Below, one piece after another: positions 1 through 7,658 of a stretch of 22,352 bases of DNA. Source of the DNA: RPQJ01 sp963732415 (lineage in GTDB: Bacteria > Pseudomonadota > Gammaproteobacteria > Steroidobacterales > Steroidobacteraceae). The notes under the pieces were generated by a model. It was not told where the DNA came from. It did no database searches and was given only the letters and a program-made list of their open reading frames with translations. The stretch spans positions 1 to 22,352 of the forward strand of contig CAVSZK010000018.1 of the NCBI GenBank assembly GCA_963732415.1, in the 5' to 3' direction. Each line of letters starts with the position of its first letter. Position 1 is the first letter of the stretch. A program made the translations under genes and the position numbers.

Positions 1-29
1 CGTAGGTTCGATCCCTACACGGCCTACCA
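1..29 (+). tRNA. 3' end of a tRNA (T arm, acceptor strand, CCA)
   Basis: The window starts inside a tRNA gene. The T arm is readable as GTAGG-TTCGATC-CCTAC, followed by the 3' acceptor strand ACGGCCT, discriminator A and an encoded CCA at 27-29. The anticodon lies outside the window, so the amino acid cannot be read. The complementary acceptor strand should begin AGGCCGT. tRNA 3' ends are common integration targets, and the accessory genes start directly downstream. Confidence 0.85.
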
Positions 30-45
30 AGCGTTTCAAGCACTT

Positions 46-71
46 AGCCTCGCCTTCGGGTGGGGCTTTTT
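46..71 (+). terminator. Intrinsic terminator after the tRNA
   Basis: The arms 46-54 and 59-67 pair over nine positions, two of them G-U, around a TTCG tetraloop. A run of five T closes it at 67-71. The stable UUCG-type loop and the U tract fit a rho-independent terminator ending the tRNA transcript, 17 bases after the CCA. Confidence 0.8.
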
Positions 72-81
72 GCTTTGGGGG

Positions 82-301
82 TCACCATCGGACTTCGGGA
101 TAGTGGGTGGGGTCGTAAGGGCGACGGCCCACCTGTTCCTCGCAACGGCGCTGCTCATCGCGCGTACGCCAGATGAACACGGCATGTCCCGGTCGGACCG
201 ATAGCCGTATCCGGCAGTTGCAGCGGGTAGTCGAACCTCTTTGCCACCGTGTTCCCAAACACGGGCGCGTTCGATCCCCGGAAGGACGCCAGTTCCTTGA
301 T
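82..301 (-). pseudogene. Frame-broken remnant of an unknown gene
   Basis: No single frame is open, but protein-like text can be read across frames on the minus strand. From 301 downward one frame gives IKELASFRGSNAPVFGN and continues to about 210. From 180 to 82 another frame gives VFIWRTRDEQRRCEEQ and ends PTHYPEVRW before a TGA at 82-84. A GYGYRSDRDMP stretch in a third frame bridges them, so at least two frameshifts are implied. A TAG at 302-304 lies just upstream of the first part and no start is visible. I do not recognise the family. The reading rests only on the protein-like character of the segments and could be chance. Confidence 0.35.
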
Positions 302-386
302 CTATGACAATGGGCGACATACCGATTCGTCGATCACCTGCCAGAAAAGTCCAGTTTCTGCTGTCTACGAAGAGGGTGAGCTTACG

Positions 387-737
387 GAGGGATCGATCGC
401 CAAAGAGCAAGTGGCGGCATTCCTGCAGGCGCTGCTCGTCCACTGGCAGCAACCGCTGCTCATCCTGTGGGATAACCTCCAGGCCCATCGCAGCCGTTTG
501 GTCCGCGACTACGTCGCCACCACCGGCGGCCGCATCAAACTCCACTTCCTGCCCGGCTATGCGCCCGACCTCAATCCGGTCGAGTTCCTGTGGGCATGGC
601 CCAAGCGCCACGCGCTAGCCAACTTCTGCCCCGACAACTTCGCCGAGTTGCGGCATACCGCACGCGGCAAACTCAAGTCTGCCCAACGTCGGAGCGCCAT
701 CGTTGCCTCGTGTTGGCAGCAAGCTGAACTCTTCTGA
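387..737 (+). pseudogene. IS630-type transposase, 3' fragment
   Basis: From about codon EGSIAKEQ at 387 the frame reads as the C-terminal half of a DDE_3/IS630 transposase. LLILWDNLQAHRS carries the second catalytic Asp. LPGYAPDLNPVEFLWAW carries the terminal Glu region, and the typical tail KLKSAQRRSAIVASCWQQAELF ends in TGA. The N-terminal helix-turn-helix and the first catalytic Asp are missing. The frame stays open upstream to an ATG at 249, but that part does not resemble the family. The protein would be inactive, so this is an insertion-sequence remnant. No inverted repeats could be identified. The family call is firm; the exact 5' break point is an estimate. Confidence 0.8.
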
Positions 738-818
738 TGTCACACGGATACGTAAAGCTCAATAAGTTGGAACGGGGCATCGTTTGTGACTGCCGTAGAG
801 ACGGCGTTTGGTAGTCCC

Positions 819-1667
819 TCAACGGACAGTCGTTCGGGTGAAGGGTGCGAGCTGCACTACGGTTCCGACGCCGCCTTCAACGAAGCGGTCACCCCATGAC
901 TTACGCATCGCGCCAATTGCTGCGCTGCCTGTGCAATGCGTTGGTCCGAGGTACCGTACGCCCTGCTGTTCAAAGTTCGCCAGCGTCCGGCTGATCGCCT
1001 CACCGTTCGCGTCGAGCAGGTGGAAGCCACCGATCAGCATCGAGACCGGGCGGCCGGTTTGCTGCCTGATCTGTGCCAGCATCGCGTCCGGCCCAGGGTG
1101 GGCGCAGCCGACCACCACGCCAAGTCCGTCGTCGGTATCCACCAGTAGTGCGATCTCAGATGCCATCGGGCCCTTCATTTCATGGCTTACGGAGATTCGC
1201 GGCAGGATCGTCGTCATCTCGGTCACCGGAATGCGCTTCATGCCCGCACGGTCCAGGGCGCCGATGAAATCTGCGCTGGGGCTGGCGCTCGCAGGGTAGT
1301 AGACCGGCAGGCCCTCGCGCCGGCCGAGCACGGCGATGCCGCCCGTATGATCAAAATGCTCATGCGACAGTACCAACGCATCGAGGCGGCTGAGGTCCGC
1401 CCCCAGTTTGGCGGCGTTGTGCTCCAGTACCGCCGCGCCGGTGCCGGTGTCGAAAAGCACGCGACGGCCATGGGCCTCGACCAGCGCGGCAAAACCCCAA
1501 CTGGAATACGTGCCCGCAACGGCCTCCGTGTTGTCGTAGAGATAGGTGATCTTCACCGGCGGAGGATCGGCGGCCACCGCCACGGTCGTCCACGCGGCGA
1601 ACAGCGCAACCGCGATGAATGCCGACGAAACGGACCGGAGGAGAAAACGACGTTCAATTGTTCTCAT
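819..1667 (-). CDS. Exported metallo-beta-lactamase-fold hydrolase
   Basis: 282 residues. The start at 1667 is set by AGGAGA (1673-1678) and by the signal peptide directly after it (ERRFLLR, then a hydrophobic stretch ending AVAA near residue 33). The twin Arg followed by FLL could be read as a Tat signal, but a Sec signal is equally possible. Mature part: HEHFDH at 102-107 is the zinc-binding HxHxDH motif. Further candidate metal ligands are His190 (GCAHPG), His216 (GGFH) and His244 (PTHCTG). The layout matches the MBL subgroup related to dihydropterin beta-ribofuranosylaminobenzene phosphate synthase-like proteins, but the substrate is unknown. It is the second gene of a two-gene unit, 49 bases after the exported protein at 1717-2346, and shares that gene's leader. 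Confidence 0.85.
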   Translation of the reverse strand: MRTIERRFLLRSVSSAFIAVALFAAWTTVAVAADPPPVKITYLYDNTEAVAGTYSSWGFAALVEAHGRRVLFDTGTGAAVLEHNAAKLGADLSRLDALVLSHEHFDHTGGIAVLGRREGLPVYYPASASPSADFIGALDRAGMKRIPVTEMTTILPRISVSHEMKGPMASEIALLVDTDDGLGVVVGCAHPGPDAMLAQIRQQTGRPVSMLIGGFHLLDANGEAISRTLANFEQQGVRYLGPTHCTGSAAIGAMRKSWGDRFVEGGVGTVVQLAPFTRTTVR

Positions 1668-1716
1668 GTGGGTCTCCTGTGGAACAACTTCACACCTTGG
1701 AACCGCTTCAGAACGC

Positions 1717-2346
1717 TCAGGGCTGCAGCTTGAGCGCGACCAATTCCATGGCGGACGAGCCCTGATAACGATCACTGATTTCTTGCTTGACGATGGCACG
1801 AGCAGAAGGGGCGTACCAATACGTGTAGGAGATTTCCCTTGCCCCGGCACCGGCGGCTCCTTCCGCTCCAGCTTTGCCTTTCGCTTCGATCTTGAATGCG
1901 TCGAATTCGCCGGCGAGGACGCGCACACGCTCGCGGCCGACCACTGTCACGTTGAGGTCGTCGATTCGCTTGGCCTCCAAAAACTTGTCGTAAACATTGT
2001 TGCTGACGGTCCATTTTTTTCCTACTTCCAGCGGAAAACTCAGCAACCTCCGGTCGGAGAATCGAAAGAGCGGTGACTCAGCGACATTCAGGTCCTGGGT
2101 CAGCATCAGCGGCTTCCCGTTCTCTGTGCCCTCAATTCCGGCAGGCGTTATGGATGTCACCACCCAGACAATGTTTGGTTTCGCGGGTGGTACGCCGAGA
2201 TAGGTCACGAACTGCCATTCATCTGCAACCTTGACCTCTGGCCGGTCTGCCTTCTGCGCCAGCGCCGGACTGGCAAGGATGGCGAAGATCAATACGACTG
2301 CCGAGGAAACAAACCGAAAGACCGAACCACGTTCATTTGTTTTCAT
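1717..2346 (-). CDS. Exported protein of unknown function
   Basis: 209 residues, started at ATG 2346 behind AGGAGAG (2351-2357). A signal peptide follows, with a hydrophobic core VLIFAILASPALA cleaved near residue 31. The mature part looks beta-rich, with a signature also seen in exported hypothetical proteins: VGKKW near the middle, then AGEFDAFKIE, then YWYAPSARAIVK. A short Ala/Gly-rich insert (GAEGAAGAGA) separates the last two. No catalytic residues are evident. It lies first in a minus-strand unit with the MBL-fold enzyme, so a shared envelope role is possible but unproven. Its first 70 or so bases resemble those of the MBL gene, while the mature proteins do not. Confidence 0.75.
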   Translation of the reverse strand: MKTNERGSVFRFVSSAVVLIFAILASPALAQKADRPEVKVADEWQFVTYLGVPPAKPNIVWVVTSITPAGIEGTENGKPLMLTQDLNVAESPLFRFSDRRLLSFPLEVGKKWTVSNNVYDKFLEAKRIDDLNVTVVGRERVRVLAGEFDAFKIEAKGKAGAEGAAGAGAREISYTYWYAPSARAIVKQEISDRYQGSSAMELVALKLQP

Positions 2347-2795
2347 GTGACTCTCCTGTTGAACGGACTCCCGCACGAAATGCAAGCGGGAAGTAAAGCG
2401 CAGATGGATCGAGGAACGAGGGAGTGGCAGAGTCCGTACGGCTCGCAGCCCGCGACCGACACAAAGCGGTGCCGAGACCGGATTGACCAAGCGATGTTGG
2501 TACTCGGGCGGGGCCGGCAACCCGAAGGGTGTGCCGTATGCGGAATGCGCAGAAAGAATGCGCAGGCGCTGAACTCACTTCTTCAGCAGGGCGGTCACGG
2601 ATGAGGGCCGCGGTTTGAACGACGCGCGTGTAGCAACGCATCGCACCCGCCTTCTGCTGTTCTGTGGGGTACTGAATGAAACGCTACGCTGGAGATGGCA
2701 GCGGGCATTGACGCAGATCAACGGCGCGCATGGGTGAGCGGCGAAAGAAGTGGAGCCGATGTGGCGAATCGCCGCAGATGGCAGGTAGCACACGA
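2347..2795. other. Stretch without a recognisable gene
   Basis: Open frames exist on both strands but none has a family signature, a good ribosome binding site or protein-like composition. The promoter of the minus-strand exported-protein unit should lie at its left edge. No clear -10/-35 pair could be assigned. Confidence 0.4.
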
Positions 2796-3032
2796 TCAGC
2801 GGTGTGGCATGGTCAGGGTGGCTCCAGTCACCCGAACGTGCGCTGATACCGCTTTGCTGTTTGCTGCTACGCCGTCTGTTCTTGCGAGTGTCAGCCTGAT
2901 GCGTTCCGCCATCTGACGCTCTGTCCTCCCCGTGTCGTGATGGACCCCGCGAATTTGCGCGATGAGATGCGACGAAAAGTCGCCGGACTCGCGCAGAAGT
3001 TGTTTGCCGCAAATCAAACATTCCGCTTGCAT
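2796..3032 (-). CDS. Possible small protein with CxxC and His pairs
   Basis: 78 codons reading MQAECLICGKQLLRESGDF at the start. Cys5 and Cys8 are followed by His22 and a HH pair at 31-32, which resembles a small zinc-finger layout. The next part (RTERQMAERIRLTLARTDG) is charged and helix-like. The ribosome binding site is poor (only AGGCGC upstream), and the C-terminal third is less convincing. I do not recognise a family. It could be a remnant or a chance frame; the region has no other candidate. Confidence 0.3.
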   Translation of the reverse strand: MQAECLICGKQLLRESGDFSSHLIAQIRGVHHDTGRTERQMAERIRLTLARTDGVAANSKAVSAHVRVTGATLTMPHR

Positions 3033-3095
3033 AGCGCCTAGATTGGTGGTGTGGCCCGTGGGTCACGGATCGGACGGCCTCTCGGTTCTCTCGAT

Positions 3096-3234
3096 AAGGA
3101 GTCTGTCACGCCCAATAAGAAAAACCGGGCGCTTCATGTTGCTGTCACAAGCGCCATCCTCATCCTCGGTTGTCTCGGAATCGCCTCAGCAGCGCCAGGG
3201 CCGATTCTCTTTGTCGTAGGCCCCGAAGCGAATC
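3096..3234 (+). pseudogene. Vestige of a secreted-protein gene with ACG in place of the start
   Basis: AAGGAG at 3096-3101 sits six bases before ACG (3108-3110). Reading from that ACG gives PNKKNRALHVAVTSAILI, then a hydrophobic run and an ASA-AP cleavage-like site: a textbook Sec signal peptide. After about 40 codons the frame turns Arg/Pro-rich and loses protein character, although it stays open into the next gene. Best read as the 5' end of a decayed secreted-protein gene whose ATG became ACG. The end position is arbitrary. Confidence 0.3.
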
Positions 3235-3395
3235 TCCGGAGGCGCCGCCCGAGGAATACCGGAACGTTGATCCACGACGACCGTGGGAGCGCCGCCCCGC
3301 GCGGCGCATCAGCTTTTCACTCTACCCGGCATCTCTTGCGGCGCGCCGTGCAAGCGATTCGCGAGGGATGCGGCATTGGCAAAGGAGAAAGTGCC

Positions 3396-4394
3396 ATGAA
3401 CGCCAAGTATTCGCTGCTCGTATCTGCTTTCCTTGCTCTCTTTGCTGCACATGCGGTTGACGCGCAGCAACCGGCAAAGATTCCAACCGTGGGCTATGTG
3501 TCGCAGTATTCTGGCCCTGCCGGACCCAAGCATCCGGTCCTTGAAGCCTTCCTTCGAGGATTGACCGAACTTGGTTATGTCGATGGCAAGAACATTGCTA
3601 TCGAATACCGCTACACCGAAGGGCAGAACGGCCGCCTTCCCGTGCTTGCGGCCGAGCTGGTGAGTCGGAAGGTGGACATCATCGTCACCGAATCGGGCGG
3701 AGCGGCGCTTGAGGCGAAGAAGGTGACGCAGACCATCCCGATTGTGATGGAGAACAGCGGCGATGCTGTCGCCGTAGGAGTGGTGGCGAATCTCGACCGT
3801 CCCGGCGAGAACGTCACGGGCCTGACTTCGCTCTCTGGGTCCGGCAGCGCGAAGCGCCTTCAGCTACTCACGGAACTGGTGCCGAACCTCACCCATGTGG
3901 GTGTCCTTTGGCGCGGACCCGTTTCGGCGCCGATGGAACAGGAGTGGGCGCTGACGAAGGCAGCCGCGGGGCCGCTGAATGTGCAACTGCTCTCGCTCGT
4001 CGTAAGCGATCCCGCGGGTCTCCCGGCAGCGTTGGCCGAAGCGAAGCAGCAGCAAGTCCAGGCCATCGTCCAGTTCGACGTACAGTATCTGGCCGACCCT
4101 CGCGCAACCGCACAGACGGTGGAATTCGCGCTTACGAACCGATTGCCGGTGATGTTCCAAAATCCGACTGTGATTCGCCAGGGCGGCCTGATCGCCTACG
4201 GTGTGGATGGCATCGAGCAGAGTCGTCGGGCGGCGGGCTACGTAGACCGAATTCTCAAGGGGGCCAAGGCGGGTGATCTGCCCGTAGGCACACCCGAGAA
4301 ATTCGTGCTGCTCGTCAATCTAAAGACCGCCAAGGCCATCGGCCTGACGATTCCGCCTTCGATACTGTCACGGGCCGACACCGTCATCGAGTAA
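3396..4394 (+). CDS. ABC-type substrate-binding protein (ABC_sub_bind family), orphan
   Basis: 332 residues; start at ATG 3396 behind AAAGGAGAAA (3381-3390). The signal peptide MNAKYSLLVSAFLALFAAHA is followed by a DAQQ cleavage region near residue 24. The mature part begins IPTVGYVSQYSG and carries family hallmarks: FLRGLTELGYVDGKNI, RYTEGQ, VDIIVTESGGAALEAKK, GVVANLDRPGENVTGL, VGVLW, and near the end AYGVDGIEQSRRAAGYVDRILKGAKAGDLPV. These match the TrpX-like periplasmic binding proteins (Pfam ABC_sub_bind), a family often present without a cognate transporter. No permease or ATPase gene is in the window, so the ligand cannot be inferred. The length is normal. The frame is open far upstream, but only this start has both RBS and signal peptide. 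Confidence 0.9.
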   Translation: MNAKYSLLVSAFLALFAAHAVDAQQPAKIPTVGYVSQYSGPAGPKHPVLEAFLRGLTELGYVDGKNIAIEYRYTEGQNGRLPVLAAELVSRKVDIIVTESGGAALEAKKVTQTIPIVMENSGDAVAVGVVANLDRPGENVTGLTSLSGSGSAKRLQLLTELVPNLTHVGVLWRGPVSAPMEQEWALTKAAAGPLNVQLLSLVVSDPAGLPAALAEAKQQQVQAIVQFDVQYLADPRATAQTVEFALTNRLPVMFQNPTVIRQGGLIAYGVDGIEQSRRAAGYVDRILKGAKAGDLPVGTPEKFVLLVNLKTAKAIGLTIPPSILSRADTVIE

Positions 4395-4487
4395 GCGATT
4401 GCGATGCCATGGTCGATGCGCGTCGCCAAAGGGCGAGGGCGGCGCGTCCCCTTTTCAAACGCCCATCACGAATGCGAGGAACACATC

Positions 4488-4982
4488 ATGACAAGATCAA
4501 ACGTGATCCGTGCCGCCACACTATTGGCGATCACGTCTGCCAGTTGCGCCCTTGCCGCCGAATTGCCCAAGGAGGGTAGTTTCGACGTTACGGGTTGCTT
4601 TACGCGCGTCAGCAACGTAATCGAGTATTCCAAGACTCATTCAGCCACCAGCTTTGAACAAACGGGAACTTCCCTCAGCAATCCTCCGGGCGGTCTGTTC
4701 GACTACGAGTCGGTCCGATGTGTAGGAATGACCTCTACACTCGGCGGGAAGAACACGTTGAGTTCCGTCTGCGAAGCCATCGACAGGGATGGCGACAAGC
4801 GTCTCACGACATTCTCGATCGGAAGCGATGGCAAGGTTGTCAGGGAAGCGGTGACTGGCACCGGCAAGTACGATGGACTTGAAACAACCAGCACATACAA
4901 AGTCTTGGGGCCGTTCCCGGTGATCAAGGCCGGAACGTCTCAATTCTGTAATCGTCAGGTAGGCACTTACAAGATGAAATAG
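4488..4982 (+). CDS. Secreted protein of unknown function
   Basis: 164 residues from ATG 4488, behind GCGAGGA (4474-4480). The signal peptide ends ALAA-E near residue 23. The mature protein has three Cys in its first half to middle (TGCFTR, VRCVGM, SSVCEA) and one near the end (QFCNRQ), which would suit disulfides in the periplasm or outside. The segment VTGTGKYDGLETTSTYKVLG resembles the glycine-containing strand pattern of small beta-barrel secreted proteins. The family is not identified. It lies 93 bases after the binding-protein gene in the same direction, and may or may not share its transcript. Confidence 0.75.
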   Translation: MTRSNVIRAATLLAITSASCALAAELPKEGSFDVTGCFTRVSNVIEYSKTHSATSFEQTGTSLSNPPGGLFDYESVRCVGMTSTLGGKNTLSSVCEAIDRDGDKRLTTFSIGSDGKVVREAVTGTGKYDGLETTSTYKVLGPFPVIKAGTSQFCNRQVGTYKMK

Positions 4983-5124
4983 ACCCGCGTCGCGTGTGAG
5001 CGAGACCAGCCAGACTCACGACTTCTCGCGTTCGTCGAGCGCAAGGACACGCATTGCTTGCGCGCAGGCGCACAGCGGCCCCGCCGCGTAGCGCGTTTAG
5101 CGGAGTGCTAAGAGGAAAACCATC

Positions 5125-5529
5125 ATGAACAAGAAGCTACCAGTAACGATTGCCGGAATCGTTCTCATGGCCTTTGGGGTCCTGTCAGCTCACGCGCAGG
5201 ACCTCAAGGCAATGTTGCTCAAGCCTACCAACGGATGGGTTATCGAATGGTTCAACCCCTTGTCCCTCAATAAAGGAGTAAACGAAGCTGTGTTCGAGGA
5301 TCGTGGGGGGAAGGTTGTGGCAAAGCTAAACATCGTGGATGAGGGCGCGGTACCAACGGCACTTCGCATTTGCGAGAGCGACGTAATGCTTACTGCGGAT
5401 ACCGTTGGTTTCGACGGTTGTAGGGATAGCAAGATCGTACTTACTTTTGATCCTGGTGATAACGTCTATCCACTCAAGACCAAGACCCAATCTGCGAATG
5501 GCTATGTGTATAAGGCCAAGGCAAAGTAG
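5125..5529 (+). CDS. Small secreted protein of unknown function
   Basis: 134 residues, ATG 5125 behind AGAGGAAAA (5111-5119). The signal peptide MNKKLPVTIAGIVLMAFGVL ends SAHAQ, with cleavage near residue 24. The mature part is about 110 residues with two Cys (RICESD, DGCRDS) that could form one disulfide, and a Lys-rich end (TKTQSANGYVYKAKAK). No family is recognised. Codon use is less GC-biased than in the genes right of 11000, which suggests acquisition. Confidence 0.7.
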   Translation: MNKKLPVTIAGIVLMAFGVLSAHAQDLKAMLLKPTNGWVIEWFNPLSLNKGVNEAVFEDRGGKVVAKLNIVDEGAVPTALRICESDVMLTADTVGFDGCRDSKIVLTFDPGDNVYPLKTKTQSANGYVYKAKAK

Positions 5530-5660
5530 TCGCCACCGCGGAGCCGCGGCACCCAGCGCGCGAGGCGCTTGTCCGATGTCGTCAGCGCAGGCGCGTCCAG
5601 CCAACGCTGCCGGCGGTCAGACAGCGGCCGTAAACGAAACAATCGATGGAGGAGTTCGCG

Positions 5661-6470
5661 ATGAGGCGCTTTGGAGCAATGCTGTGGCTCATCATTGGCA
5701 TCTTGATGACGAACGCAGTTCCTGCACATGCAACGACCTGGGAGGACGCGACTGGGCCTTATCCAGTAGCTGTTGTTGCTGATATCGGACCCGAGAATGG
5801 GTATTACATCTATCGTCCCCAAATACTGACGGCGAACACTCATCCGATCGCTGTGTTTGGTGTTGGGTCAGGCGGACATCCCAGGGATTATGGGTCCTTA
5901 CTTCCTTCGCTGGCGTCACACGGCATCGTTGTAATTGCCAGCACCAGTCCCTATCAGTTCGATGGTTCCAAAGCCATTGCCGGCATAGATTGGCTCATAG
6001 AGCAAAACGAAATCGGAACTAGTGAATATTTCAAAAAGCTCATTCCTTCGCGCGCAATGGCCATCGGACATTCGTCAGGCGGCAATGGCGCCATGATGGC
6101 GTCTAGAAAGAACACAAAGATAACCAGCCTTCTTCTCTATGCGCCGGCCACGGACAATGCAAATGCATCGGATCTATTGGTGCCGACATTCTTTATCTCA
6201 GGTTCTCTCGATGCATCGGTATACCCGAGTGCGGTAAAGGCGAAATACCTGGAAGCAACAACGACGAATGCGTGGTACGGGGAAAACGCCAATCAAGGCC
6301 ATACAGGATTCGCGAGAAATCCATCCGTCCAATACTACACAAGGGCATGGGTATACACCCACCTGTTTGACGATTCGGGGACCGCGAGAGGGGCCTTCTA
6401 CGGACCGAATTGGACATTCAAGGATGCCGCCACTTGGAAGGAGACGCTGAAGAACAACAGCGCACTCTGA
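5661..6470 (+). CDS. Exported alpha/beta hydrolase (dienelactone hydrolase/cutinase-like)
   Basis: 269 residues. ATG 5661 is preferred over the in-frame ATG at 5646 because GGAGGAG (5648-5654) lies just before it. The signal peptide ends AVPAHA near residue 24. The core is an alpha/beta hydrolase: strand HPIAVFGVGSGG, an SHGIVVIASTSP turn, nucleophile elbow GHSSGG with Ser138, acid Asp184 in ISGSLDASV, and His214 in NQGHTGF. The triad is complete and correctly ordered. The general layout resembles chlorophyllase/cutinase/PET-hydrolase-type esterases, but the typical GHSMGG elbow is GHSSGG here, so the substrate is open. It is probably a periplasmic or secreted esterase. Base composition is lower in GC than the right-hand genes. 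Confidence 0.85.
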   Translation: MRRFGAMLWLIIGILMTNAVPAHATTWEDATGPYPVAVVADIGPENGYYIYRPQILTANTHPIAVFGVGSGGHPRDYGSLLPSLASHGIVVIASTSPYQFDGSKAIAGIDWLIEQNEIGTSEYFKKLIPSRAMAIGHSSGGNGAMMASRKNTKITSLLLYAPATDNANASDLLVPTFFISGSLDASVYPSAVKAKYLEATTTNAWYGENANQGHTGFARNPSVQYYTRAWVYTHLFDDSGTARGAFYGPNWTFKDAATWKETLKNNSAL

Positions 6471-6608
6471 GCGTGTCCCTCTGGGATCGCTATTCGCCGG
6501 GAACGCCGATCGGCGGCGGCGACTGAACGACTGCTTTCGCTGCGCCCCTGGGGCGGACTCACCAGCGCGAACGAGCGATCTCGGCTGCGGCTTCGGCGCG
6601 AAGGTCGT

Positions 6609-7658
6609 TCAGCTCGAACTGGCCGTAGTGTTCGGTATCCCGTCACCACCCTGTACTTGGCACCGCGCGACTGCAGCACGGACGACCTCCATCGCGGCAG
6701 ACACGCCCTCCGACGCCGCGTTGGTGCCAGTAGTCTCGATCGGGCCGGCATTGGGGCCGGAGACCTCAGCGGCCACGCGGTCCCCGTACTTCCGGCAGGC
6801 GAATTTGCTCATGAGCCACTTGCGGGCCTCGATCCGGACGCGGGAGCGGGCAATTGCCTCCTCGTTCAGCGCGACGTACGTGCCGCCGCTCCGGTTCTCG
6901 CGCTCGATCCAGTCGTTGCGGGCGTCGTCGGCGATCTCGATAATTTCCTCCGCCATCAGGTCCATCTGCGCTGCCTTCGCGCGCGCGTACTGCTCTTGGA
7001 ATGAACGGTCGGACGCCAAGGTGCGGAACACCGTGGGCATCGACGGCACCCCCGGCAGGGCGCAGATCTGCCGCATCGGCATTCCGGCGATGATGTGCGC
7101 GCAGATGCGGTCGCGGACGGCTTGGGTGCAACTCGGGGGCCGGCTGCACTTTCGCTCGGCTAGGGTCGTCGGTGGGGCAGACTTCTGCGGTGGCTTCCCC
7201 GACTTCTCGGTCGTCAGCTTGCTGGGCTTGGTCACAATCGCGCCCTCGCGATCGCCGAGGAAGTGATCCACCGCAGCCTTGGCGTGAAGCTCAGGGATCT
7301 TGCGCTCGATGTCGTCCGGTTCGCGGGCGAGATACACGTTGCTGATCATAGCCAGCTCGGCGGCAGTCCGGCTACTCTTGGCGACGACGTTGGCCTTGCC
7401 GATCTTCTCCGCCCACCAGCGCAGTTCGGTCATGCGATTCTTGACCGTGCCAGTGCTCAACCCCTCGGCGGCCCAGCGTTCCACCAGCTTTTCCACATGC
7501 TTGGGTTTCAGGCGCTGCGCCTGCATGTTCACGAAGCCCATGTCCCGCAGCTGGTTGGCGACCAAGGTGAGGATGCGTTCCCGGTCGGCTTGGGTGGCAA
7601 AGCTGCCGTCCCGATTGCGGGCACAGAGTTGCTTCAGTTCGTAGTTCAAGGCTTGCAT
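6609..7658 (-). CDS. Chimeric protein: integrase N-terminal domain plus terminase small subunit
   Basis: 349 residues from ATG 7658. Residues 1 to about 95 match the SAM-like N-terminal DNA-binding domain of integrases of the PF12834 type (RNRDGSFATQADRER, LKPKHVEKLVERW, GTVKNRMTELRWWAEK). The tyrosine-recombinase catalytic domain that should follow is absent. After a linker rich in Lys, Pro and Ser (about 135-175), residues 178-295 look like a phage terminase small subunit of the transposase-like HTH type (VRDRICAHIIAGMPMRQIC, YARAKAAQMDLMAEEIIEIADD, ARKWLMSKFACRKYGDR). One continuous frame covers both. GAGAGG precedes the ATG at a short distance. It is probably a fusion product of prophage or island decay. 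No phage structural or large terminase gene is present. Confidence 0.75.
   Translation of the reverse strand: MQALNYELKQLCARNRDGSFATQADRERILTLVANQLRDMGFVNMQAQRLKPKHVEKLVERWAAEGLSTGTVKNRMTELRWWAEKIGKANVVAKSSRTAAELAMISNVYLAREPDDIERKIPELHAKAAVDHFLGDREGAIVTKPSKLTTEKSGKPPQKSAPPTTLAERKCSRPPSCTQAVRDRICAHIIAGMPMRQICALPGVPSMPTVFRTLASDRSFQEQYARAKAAQMDLMAEEIIEIADDARNDWIERENRSGGTYVALNEEAIARSRVRIEARKWLMSKFACRKYGDRVAAEVSGPNAGPIETTGTNAASEGVSAAMEVVRAAVARCQVQGGDGIPNTTASSS

Noticed and set aside
792..805. Hairpin GCCGT-AGAG-ACGGC as a terminator between the IS630 relic and the MBL gene
   Set aside because: Only five base pairs, and no T run in either direction.
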